64,000 nucleotides of DNA. It comes from Blastococcus saxobsidens. Its GTDB lineage: Bacteria > Actinomycetota > Actinomycetes > Mycobacteriales > Geodermatophilaceae. Of this stretch, positions 30,385 through 37,772 are shown one piece after another (position 1 is the stretch's first letter; the number at the start of each line of letters is the position of its first letter). A model generated the notes under the pieces. It did no database searches. It had not been told where the DNA came from and saw only the letters and a list, made by a program, of their open reading frames with translations. The DNA lies in assembly GCF_002938435.1 (NCBI RefSeq), contig NZ_POQT01000006.1, positions 62,001-126,000 on the forward strand, written 5' to 3'. The position numbers and the translations under genes were made by a program.

Positions 30385-30747
30385 CTAGGCGGAGCCGCCC
30401 TGCAGGTGGCGGATGACCTCCTCGAGCTCGGCGGTCGGCGACACGTCGATGTACTCGCAGTCCTCGAGAGCCTCCGGCGCGTGCCCGGGGGCCCAGTAGA
30501 AGGCCTGTCCCGCCGCATAGGTCGAGTCGCCGTCCTTGGTGTGCATGACGAGCCGGCCGGAGATCATGTAACCCCAGTGGGGGCAAGGGCAGAGGTCCCC
30601 CGGTAGGCCCGCCAGGCCCGGCCGGAGGTCCGCTCCGGCAGGCAGGCGTACCCAGGCGATGTTGTTCTCGCCGGCCCGGTCGGTGCGGAACTCGACACCT
30701 CCCCCCTCGATCGCCATGGGCAAATCCGAGCGGGCGATGACGCGCAT
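30385..30747 (-). CDS. cupin-fold protein
   Basis: 120 aa. A single small beta-barrel cupin-like domain (PCPHWGYMISGRLVMHT, then YAAGQAFYWAPGHAPEA). A few histidines could bind metal. It follows the FAD oxidoreductase by 37 bases and is probably cotranscribed. Function unknown. Confidence 0.82.
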   Translation of the reverse strand: MRVIARSDLPMAIEGGGVEFRTDRAGENNIAWVRLPAGADLRPGLAGLPGDLCPCPHWGYMISGRLVMHTKDGDSTYAAGQAFYWAPGHAPEALEDCEYIDVSPTAELEEVIRHLQGGSA

Positions 30748-30784
30748 GATGTCTCCTCGGTGCCGGCGCCGCGGTGGGCACGGG

Positions 30785-32155
30785 TCAGGGCTCGATGTTC
30801 TGGTTCAGGTGGAACAGGTTGGCGGGGTCGTAGCGGCGCTTGACCTCCCGCAGCCGGGCGTGGTTCGTGCCGTAGTTGGCCGCGGCCCGCGACTGGTCGT
30901 CGGCCGAGGCGAAGTTGACGTAGCCGCCTGCCTCGGAGTGCGGAACGATCGCCGCGTAGTACTCGCGGACCCATGCCGTGTTGCGTTCGTTGTCCGCCGG
31001 ATCCGGCCACATGCCGGCGATCACCGGCGCGAACGACGCGTCGCGGTGACCGAACGCGGTGGCGTCGCCCGCCACGTCGTGGACGGCGCCGTTGATCGGG
31101 TACAGGTGCACCGTCGAGTTGACGGTGGGCACCTTCGGCCCGTGCTCCATGTGCGCGGCGATCGCGTCGTCGGTCAGCTCGCGCACGAAGGCGGCCTTCC
31201 AGTAGTGCTGAAGCCCCGGCGGCACGAGGCCGTCGAACGCGCTGTTGAGCGCCGCGTACGGCATCTCGCCGGTGTGCTCGGCGACCGGTCGGGCCACCTG
31301 GCGGAAGCCGTCGAGGATGCGCTCGCCCTCGGCGGGGCTCCCCGTCCAGCACGACACCAACGCCACGAACGGCTCGCCGACCCGGTTCTCCGGCACGAAG
31401 GGCAGCGGCGGCGCGATCTGGAAGGCGGGGAAGCCGCCGTACTCGCGCGGCGCCGTCCGGATGAACTCCCGGAAGTGCCGCAGGATCGCCGCGCCGTCGG
31501 ACAGCTCGAAGAACATCGGCCCGCCGTAGACGGTGGTCACCGGGTGCAGCCGGTAGGTGAACCCGGTGACCGCACCGAAGTTGCCGCCACCGCCCTGCAG
31601 CGCCCAGAACAGGTCGGGGTGCTCGGACTCGCTGGCGGTCACGACCGACCCGTCGGCGGTCACCACCTCGGCCGACAGCAGGTTGTCGCAGGAGAGCCCG
31701 TAGCCCCGGCAGAGGTAGCCGATGCCGCCGCCGAGAGTGAGGCCGCCGATGCCGGTGGTGGAGATGATGCCGCCGGTCGTCGCCAGGCCGTGGGCGGCGG
31801 TGACGTCGTTGAACCGTCCCCAGGTGGTGCCGCCCCCCGCGGTGGCGGTGCGGGTCTCGTCGTCGACGTCCACCGCCTGCATGCCCGAGAGGTCGGCCAC
31901 GACGGCGTCGTCCGCCGTGCCGAACCCGGGCACGCTGTGCCCGCCGCCGCGCACGGCGAGCGGGCTGCCGGTGTCGGCGGCGTACCGCACCGTGGCGACC
32001 ACGTCGGCGGTGTCCGTGCACCGGACCACCGCCGCGGGGTGTGCGTCGATCATGGCGTTGTAGACGTGACGGGCGTCCTCGTAGTCCTCGTCCCCCGGGC
32101 GGACCAGGGGGCCGCTCACCCGTTCGGCGAGGGTGTCGAGCGCTGACGTGACCAT
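30785..32155 (-). CDS. FAD-linked (berberine-bridge-like) oxidoreductase
   Basis: 456 aa. PCMH-type FAD domain (~35-210) with the GGGHSVPGF histidine and the GYLCRGYGLSCDN cysteine in positions that in relatives bind FAD through two covalent links. A C-terminal BBE segment reads RYDPANLFHLNQNI. No signal peptide. Likely oxidises a sugar, alcohol or natural product. It is divergent from a LAL-type regulator whose operator-like palindromes lie between the two genes. Confidence 0.9.
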   Translation of the reverse strand: MVTSALDTLAERVSGPLVRPGDEDYEDARHVYNAMIDAHPAAVVRCTDTADVVATVRYAADTGSPLAVRGGGHSVPGFGTADDAVVADLSGMQAVDVDDETRTATAGGGTTWGRFNDVTAAHGLATTGGIISTTGIGGLTLGGGIGYLCRGYGLSCDNLLSAEVVTADGSVVTASESEHPDLFWALQGGGGNFGAVTGFTYRLHPVTTVYGGPMFFELSDGAAILRHFREFIRTAPREYGGFPAFQIAPPLPFVPENRVGEPFVALVSCWTGSPAEGERILDGFRQVARPVAEHTGEMPYAALNSAFDGLVPPGLQHYWKAAFVRELTDDAIAAHMEHGPKVPTVNSTVHLYPINGAVHDVAGDATAFGHRDASFAPVIAGMWPDPADNERNTAWVREYYAAIVPHSEAGGYVNFASADDQSRAAANYGTNHARLREVKRRYDPANLFHLNQNIEP

Positions 32156-32228
32156 GACTGCTCCTCGGGTCGGGTCCGGCCGTTCCGGCGGGTCACGACC
32201 GACGCTAGGGACGTCGAGGGGGCCGGCA

Positions 32229-32283
32229 CATGACCAGAAGTGCGGAACTCCTCCACCGGTAGTCCATGACCAGATCTGGTCAT
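32229..32283. promoter_or_regulatory. palindromic operator between the FAD oxidase and LAL regulator genes
   Basis: ATGACCAGATCTGGTCAT (32266-32283) is a perfect 18-bp palindrome. The half-site ATGACCAGA also occurs at 32230-32238. The spacing of 36 bases (start to start) is between three and four helical turns. Probably bound by the adjacent LuxR-type regulator. Confidence 0.6.
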
Positions 32284-32319
32284 CGACGCCCTGCGGCGGA
32301 GGGGGCTAGCGTCGGGCTC

Positions 32320-35199
32320 GTGTCCGGCTGGGCGCCTCCTCCGCTGCCGGCGCGCTGGTCCGCACCCGCGCGCCCGGCTTTCGTCGGCCGGTGGGCGGAG
32401 CTGGCCACCTTCGAGGAGGTCTGGCCCGCGGTCCTCGCCGGTAGCCGGCAGGTCGTCTTCGTGGGCGGCGAGCCGGGGGCCGGCAAGTCCCGTCTGCTGG
32501 CCGAGGTCGCGACCACCCTGCACCGGCACGGGGCGGCCGTCCTGGTCGGCACGTGTGCCGCGGAGTTCGGTCCGCCCTACCAGCCGTTCGGCGAGGCGCT
32601 GGCGGCGCTGCTCGGCGCCCGGACCGAGGCCGGGCACGACGAGCGGCTGTCGACCCTCGCCGGCCGGGGGTCACCGGAGGACGGCGACGGCCCCTCGCAC
32701 GAGTACCGGCGGGCGCTGTACGACGCGGCGGTCGATGCCTTCTGCGACGTCGCCGCCCGCCAGCCGCTCGTCCTCGCGCTCGAGGACCTGCACTGGGCCG
32801 GTCCGTCCTCGCTGCAACTGCTCGCGCACCTCGTGGAGCGCACGGCCGACTGCCCCATCCTGGTCCTGGGCACGCACCGCACCACGGCCCCGGACCGCTC
32901 CGCCGGGCTGGTCCGCGCGATCGCGCAGCTCTACCGGCTCGACGGGGTGCGTCGGCTCGACCTGGCCGGCCTGGCCGCCGAGGACATCGCGCAGTACCTG
33001 GTCCAGGAGGGGCATCTCTCCCCACTCGCCGCTCGCAGCGCCGCCACCGTGCTGCGGGACCAGACCGGGGGCAACCCGTTCTTCCTGCGCGAGCTGTGGC
33101 GCGACCACTCCGCGCGCGGCGGGGCGCTCCTCGCCGGGCAGCAGGCGCCGGCCTCGGTGCGCGACACGATCCTCGGCCGGCTGGAACGGCTTCCGCTCCC
33201 GGCGCGGCAGACCGTCGAGCTGGCCGCCGTCGTCGGGGAGGACGTCGACGTCGCCACGGTCCTGGCGGCGGCCGAGTGGAGCCGGGAGACCACCCTGGCC
33301 GGGCTGGACGAGGCCGTCGCCTTCGGGCTGCTCGAGCCCGTGCCGCCCTCGGACGACGTGCTGCGCTTCCCGCATGCCCTGTGCCGGCAGGCGGTCCTCG
33401 ACCTGATGCCGGCGTCCCGCCGCCTGCAGCAGCACGCCGGGGTCGCGCGGGCGGTCGAGTCGACGATCCCGGCGTCCGAGCGACGGACCCAGCAGCTGGC
33501 CTTCCACTACGCGCAGGCGCAGGCCCTCGGCCACGCCGCCGAGGCCGTGCGCCACCTGACCGAGGCGGCCCGGTCCGCTGCACGCAGCCTCGCCCACGAG
33601 GACGCGGCGGGGTGGTTCGAGCAGGCGGCGGCCCTCAGCGACGACGACGGCGAGCGCAGCCGGCTGGTGCTGTCGGCGGCAGGCAGCCATCTGCTCGCCG
33701 GCGACTTCGCCCGCGCCCGGGCGCTCGCCGATCGGGTGGCGGCCGGGACGGGACTCCCCGCCGAGCGACTGGCCGCCGCCGTGGCGTACGAGGACGCGTC
33801 CTGGCGTCCCGGCCTCCCGGGGCACCGGGCGGTGCACCTGCTCGAGAACGCCCTCGCGGGTATCGACGCCGATCCGGCCGACCCGGGCTACGTGCGCGGC
33901 CTGGCCAGTCTCGGCCGGGCGATGGCCTTCACCGGGGCCACCGGGGAGGCGGGCGCCCTCGGCCGCCGGGCGGTGGACCTGGCGCGGGAGCACGGGGACG
34001 ACGAGCTCCTGGCCCACGCCCTGCAGGCCAGCCTCTGGAACGGTCTGCGCCCGGAGGACGCCCCGGACAAATTCGCCCGCGCGGAGGAGCTGTCCCGGCT
34101 GGCCGACCGGACGGGGGCGCTGGGGCATCTCGGTCCCGCGGCCTACTACCGCGGCGTCATCTCATACCTTCAAGGCGAACCGGTCTCCCTGGCGCAGGCC
34201 CACGACGACCTGGTCCGGATGGCCCGGGCCACGGGGCAGACCTTCTTCGACTACATGGCCGGCTGCATGAGCTACGCCCGGCAGTTCAGCGCCGGGGACT
34301 TCGCCGCGGCGCACCGCACCTGCGGGGTGCTCCAGGACCTGGGCACGTCCTTCGGCAGCGACGACACCGAGGGCCCGTGCGCCGTGCAGAGCTACATGAT
34401 CCGGCGGGAAAGCGGGACGGTCGGGCAGGTCCGGGCCCTGATCACCGGCGACGAGTCGCCCGAGGAGCACTGGGCGCCGGGCCTGCTCGCCCTCTACACC
34501 GAACTGGAGCTGCCCGGGCCTGCGGCGCGACTGCTGAGGTGGCTGCTCGACGGCCGGCTGGCACGGTACGAGGACTCGGCGCAGTGGCCGTGTGTCCTGG
34601 TCTACGCGGTCGAGGCGGCGCTGTTCCTCGAGGACGCGCCGGCGGCGCAGGCCCTGCATCCCATGATGGCCGAGTACGCCGGTACCAACCTCGTGGCCGG
34701 TCAGTTCGTCGCCGTGTTCGGCAGCGCCGACCGGTACCTGGGCGCCCTCGACTCACTGTTGGACGGGCCGGCGGACGAGGAACTGGCCGCGGCCCTCGAG
34801 ATGGACTCCCGGATGGGGTCGCCCCTGCACCAGGCCCACACCCTCGTGGCTCAGGTGCTCCACGGGCGGCGGACCGGTTCCGACATCAGGGTGCTGGACG
34901 ACGTGGCCGGGCAGGCCCGCCGGCTGGCGGAACCCCTCGGACTCCGGCGGGTCCTGCGGCTCCTCGGGGGCGCGGTGCCGGGCATCCCCGCGCCCCGCCG
35001 TCCCGGCGGCCTGACCGCTCGCGAGACGGAAGTGCTGCGGCTGCTGGGCGAGGGCCTGCTCAACCGGCAGATCGCGGAGCGCCTGGTCATCAGCGAGAAC
35101 ACCGCCGCCAACCACGTGCGCAGCATCCTGGCCAAGACCGGGTCCGGGAACCGGACCCAGGCGGCGATGTTCGCCGCGGCCCACGGGCTGCTGGAGTAG
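32320..35199 (+). CDS. LuxR-family (LAL-type) ATP-binding transcriptional regulator
   Basis: 959 aa from the GTG at 32320; an in-frame ATG at 32266 would give 977 aa but falls inside a palindromic operator. TAGCGT (32308-32313) lies 6 nt before the GTG. AAA/STAND ATPase with GGEPGAGKS and ALEDLHWAG, a long TPR-like helical middle, and a C-terminal LuxR HTH (LTARETEVLRLLGEG...AANHVRSILAK). Likely activator or repressor of the divergent FAD oxidase-cupin operon. Confidence 0.9.
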   Translation: MSGWAPPPLPARWSAPARPAFVGRWAELATFEEVWPAVLAGSRQVVFVGGEPGAGKSRLLAEVATTLHRHGAAVLVGTCAAEFGPPYQPFGEALAALLGARTEAGHDERLSTLAGRGSPEDGDGPSHEYRRALYDAAVDAFCDVAARQPLVLALEDLHWAGPSSLQLLAHLVERTADCPILVLGTHRTTAPDRSAGLVRAIAQLYRLDGVRRLDLAGLAAEDIAQYLVQEGHLSPLAARSAATVLRDQTGGNPFFLRELWRDHSARGGALLAGQQAPASVRDTILGRLERLPLPARQTVELAAVVGEDVDVATVLAAAEWSRETTLAGLDEAVAFGLLEPVPPSDDVLRFPHALCRQAVLDLMPASRRLQQHAGVARAVESTIPASERRTQQLAFHYAQAQALGHAAEAVRHLTEAARSAARSLAHEDAAGWFEQAAALSDDDGERSRLVLSAAGSHLLAGDFARARALADRVAAGTGLPAERLAAAVAYEDASWRPGLPGHRAVHLLENALAGIDADPADPGYVRGLASLGRAMAFTGATGEAGALGRRAVDLAREHGDDELLAHALQASLWNGLRPEDAPDKFARAEELSRLADRTGALGHLGPAAYYRGVISYLQGEPVSLAQAHDDLVRMARATGQTFFDYMAGCMSYARQFSAGDFAAAHRTCGVLQDLGTSFGSDDTEGPCAVQSYMIRRESGTVGQVRALITGDESPEEHWAPGLLALYTELELPGPAARLLRWLLDGRLARYEDSAQWPCVLVYAVEAALFLEDAPAAQALHPMMAEYAGTNLVAGQFVAVFGSADRYLGALDSLLDGPADEELAAALEMDSRMGSPLHQAHTLVAQVLHGRRTGSDIRVLDDVAGQARRLAEPLGLRRVLRLLGGAVPGIPAPRRPGGLTARETEVLRLLGEGLLNRQIAERLVISENTAANHVRSILAKTGSGNRTQAAMFAAAHGLLE

Positions 35200-35207
35200 C
35201 CGGGGGC

Positions 35208-35477
35208 TCAGAGCGGGACCAGGGAGCCGTCCGGCCGGACCGTCGCGGTCATCTCGACGACGACGTCGGCGGGCAGCCCGGCGCGCGCGGCTGCGCGGCG
35301 GATCGCCTCGGCCGAGGGCGCCTCGTAAAGGCAGTACGTCTTGCGCTTGTCGGCGGACAGGAAGGAGTACAGCCACTGCACGCCTTCGTCGGAATTGATC
35401 CGGTTGACGTCGTCCGCGCCCTCGGCGCTGAGTTCCAGGTCGTCGGCGTATCGGCGTTCGATCATGAAGACAGGCAC
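35208..35477 (-). CDS. DUF4242 (SCO4226-like) protein
   Basis: 89 aa from the GTG at 35477 (AAGGG upstream); the ATG at 35465 is the alternative. Ferredoxin-like fold family with VFMIERRYADDLEL and SADKRKTYCLYEAPS. An SCO4226 relative binds nickel, but the function is otherwise unknown. Converges with the LAL regulator. Confidence 0.85.
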   Translation of the reverse strand: MPVFMIERRYADDLELSAEGADDVNRINSDEGVQWLYSFLSADKRKTYCLYEAPSAEAIRRAAARAGLPADVVVEMTATVRPDGSLVPL

Positions 35478-35708
35478 AGCCAGCCCTTCGACGGGGTTCC
35501 GACCGTACCTGCGGACGCCCGCGGTGGACCATGCACCGCGTCCGGGTTCGGCTTTCCGGTCCTGCTGTGGCCGGTGCGCGAGCGGTGCGGCGATCTGAGG
35601 TGCCGCCCCTCTCAGAAGGTGCCGCGGGCCGGTAGCGAGGCCGACCAGCCGTCTGTGCGGACGCCGGCCGGCCCCGGAGGGGACCGGACAGGGCCACACT
35701 TCCTGCAC

Positions 35709-36368
35709 ATGAGCCCTGCCGACATCGCCTTGCGTAACGAGACCTACCGCGCCTTTGTCGTCCTCGGTCGGGCACCGTCCGCCGACGAAGTCGCGGCCGC
35801 GACGGAGTCGACGGCCGCGGAGGTCCACGAGGGGTGGCGACGCCTGCACGACGAACACGCGCTCGTCCTCAACACGGCGGGAACAGAGATCCGCATGGCC
35901 AACCCCTTCTCCGCTGTCCCGACGGCGTACCGGGTTCGGGCGAGCGACCGCTGGTGGTACGCGAACTGTGCCTGGGATGCCTTCGGGATCTGCGCCTCCC
36001 TCCAGAGCAACGGACGGATCGAGGCGTCCTGCCCCGACTGCGGTGAACCCCTCGCGATCGCCGTCGAGGACGAACAGCCCGACGAGTCATCCCTGCTCTT
36101 CCACTGCTTGCTGCCCGCGCGGCGCTGGTGGGACGACATCGTCTTCACCTAGAGCACGATGAATCTCTTCCGGTCGGAGGAGCACATCGACCGCTGGCTC
36201 GGCCTCCGGTGCCCAGGCGCCACGATGCCGGTGACCACCTTGAGCGCCCTTGCGCACGCCTGGTGGGGCGACCGGCTCTCGCCCCAGTGGAAGCCCCACT
36301 CCCGACAACAGAATCAAGCCATCCTCGACCGCCTCGGGTTGGCCGGCGACTTCTGGCAGCTCCCCTGA
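35709..36368 (+). CDS. MerB-like organomercurial lyase family protein, probable UAG-encoded selenoprotein
   Basis: 219 aa if the in-frame TAG at 36150-36152 (residue 148) is read through; 147 aa if it stops. N-terminal helical winged-helix-like domain, then NCAWDAFGI, which matches the MerB catalytic Cys-x-x-Asp (Cys96/Asp99 in the plasmid enzyme). A CPDC pair follows. The TAG lies in DIVFT-x-STMNLFRS, where relatives have Cys at the position of MerB Cys159. The 72 residues after it (to 36368) continue the family without a frameshift. A hairpin 3' of the TAG resembles a bacterial SECIS. The family cleaves carbon-mercury bonds or binds metals; the activity here is inferred. Confidence 0.8.
36150..36188 (+). 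promoter_or_regulatory. candidate SECIS hairpin after the UAG codon
   Basis: Lower stem GATG/CATC (36158-36161 with 36185-36188), small internal loop, then upper stem CTCTTCC/GGAGGAG (36165-36171 with 36176-36182, one G-U pair) and a GGTC loop at 36172-36175. The loop begins 19 nt after the UAG and GGUC is also the core of the E. coli fdhF SECIS loop. Confidence 0.65.
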
Positions 36369-36537
36369 TGCACTCGCGGTTTGGGTATGGACCCTCCAGT
36401 GCGGGGGCGACCGACCCCGGAGCCACCGGTGCGGCCGAAGCAGCTCGGCAGCCGCCACGAGGCTCGGCTTCCCCACTGCCGGCGAGCGACTGGTCAGGAT
36501 GCCTGGAGCCTTCCTGGCTCCGTGGCTTCCAGGATGT

Positions 36538-37113
36538 TCATCTCCTGGAGAGCGAGCGCCGGCTGATCGTCCGGAACGTGATCGAATACCGCTCTTCGCG
36601 GACGGCGGGGATGCTGTGCTGCCACGCCGTCCGGCTGGGGCCGGTCAGTGCGTAGGTCGATCGGGGCTCGAGTGCCTGTTCGAAGACACGGCGTTCGGCA
36701 CCCTGGCCGCGCTGGAACCGCAGCAGGCAGGCAGACCTCAAGGACACACCGACGACGTCGCCGGAGACCGGCGCATCCCGGTGCCAACCGATGGTGGCGC
36801 CTGCCGGATAGCGGGTGAGCAGGCACTCGGCCAGCCGATGGTCGGCGGTGGCGAGGAGATCGGCGCACCGGCGACGCAGTTCCGCGAGCCACTCCGGGAG
36901 CGGATCTGCGGGCGCGATCTCTGCCGCCTCGAAGTCGTAGCTCACCCCGTAGTGGCGAACCGTCCGGCGCGCGACCTGGCCGTGCAGGCGGACCTCGCCG
37001 TACGGCTCGCCCGCCATGCGGCTCAGGAACTCGCCTTCCTCCGGTGCCAGAAGCAGGTCGGGGAGGTAGACCAGACCCTCCGGCCGCTGCCAGATGCCTC
37101 GCATGCGTCCCAT
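36538..37113 (-). CDS. AlkB-like 2-oxoglutarate/Fe(II) dioxygenase
   Basis: 191 aa, ATG at 37113. The iron-binding WHRD (His-x-Asp, ~residue 110), the distal histidine in TAWQHSIP and the 2-oxoglutarate-binding RYSITFR are all present. The family removes alkyl groups from DNA, RNA or other substrates by oxidation. The length is typical of the stand-alone actinobacterial type. Unlinked to neighbours. Confidence 0.9.
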   Translation of the reverse strand: MGRMRGIWQRPEGLVYLPDLLLAPEEGEFLSRMAGEPYGEVRLHGQVARRTVRHYGVSYDFEAAEIAPADPLPEWLAELRRRCADLLATADHRLAECLLTRYPAGATIGWHRDAPVSGDVVGVSLRSACLLRFQRGQGAERRVFEQALEPRSTYALTGPSRTAWQHSIPAVREERYSITFRTISRRSLSRR

Positions 37114-37160
37114 GCATGCTCTCTATCCAGACGAGCCGCGATGACCGCACCGGGTAGGAG

Positions 37161-37186
37161 CCGTGTGCTGTCGCCCCTCGGACACC
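37161..37186 (+). repeat. dispersed tRNA-Leu-end repeat, shortened copy
   Basis: CCGTGTGCTG followed by TCGCCCCTCGGACACC; the central GTATGTAGCG of the full repeat is missing. Followed directly by a 17-bp hairpin. Confidence 0.75.
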
Positions 37187-37226
37187 GACATGAACCCCCA
37201 CGGCCATCACCGTGGGGGTTCATGTC
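37187..37226. terminator. perfect 17-bp hairpin next to the dispersed repeat
   Basis: Arms 37187-37203 and 37210-37226 pair perfectly around CCATCA. It lies past the stop of the leftward rhodanese gene. A decayed version (13 bp) follows the repeat at 52.46 kb, so hairpin and repeat travelled together. Confidence 0.8.
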
Positions 37227-37264
37227 GCATCACGGTGTCGATGGACTCCTGCGCCGCGACCTGA

Positions 37265-37651
37265 TCAAGCCTCGGGGTGGACGACCGGGCGCCCGTCGCT
37301 CCGCCACGCCTTCATGCCGCCGTCGAGGTGCGCCACGTCGGCGTAGCCCAGCTGCGAGAGGGTGCTCGCCGCGAGGGCTGACCGCCCCCCGGAGGCGCAG
37401 AACAGGATCGTGCGGCGGGACGGGTCGAACTCCGCACGGTGGTAGGGGCTCTGCGGGTCGGCGTAGAACTCGAGCATCCCCCGCGGGGCCTGCACCGCCC
37501 CGTCGATGGTGCCGTCCCGCTGGATCTCCCCTGGTTCGCGAAGGTCCACCAGGACGGCGCCGTCGGCCGCCTCCTGAGCCACCTGTTCCGGATCGAGGTT
37601 CTCGACCTGACCCTTGGCGCGGGCGACGAGGTCGACGACGGTCGTGGACAT
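37265..37651 (-). CDS. rhodanese-like domain protein
   Basis: 128 aa. A single rhodanese domain with active-site Cys in LFCASGGRS (~residue 87) and VDLREPGE. Sulfur- or persulfide-transfer enzyme by family; the partner is unknown. Good SD (AGGAGGAGCC) before the ATG at 37651. Confidence 0.92.
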   Translation of the reverse strand: MSTTVVDLVARAKGQVENLDPEQVAQEAADGAVLVDLREPGEIQRDGTIDGAVQAPRGMLEFYADPQSPYHRAEFDPSRRTILFCASGGRSALAASTLSQLGYADVAHLDGGMKAWRSDGRPVVHPEA

Positions 37652-37772
37652 GGCTCCTCCTGTGCTGTGTGGTCGCTGGACCAGCGACGCACCGATCGTC
37701 GTGCAGTCGGCCGGCGGCCGGATCCGTCGTCCTGCCGTGATTGCCGGACGACCGTTGCCGTGTTGCGGGTGA

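Noticed and set aside
35709-36152. simple pseudogene reading of the TAG in the MerB-like gene (same considered for 50980-51591)
   Set aside because: In both genes the stop is the only lesion, is UAG rather than a random stop, replaces a metal-binding Cys, and has a hairpin at the same distance. Kept as the main alternative explanation, not the preferred one.
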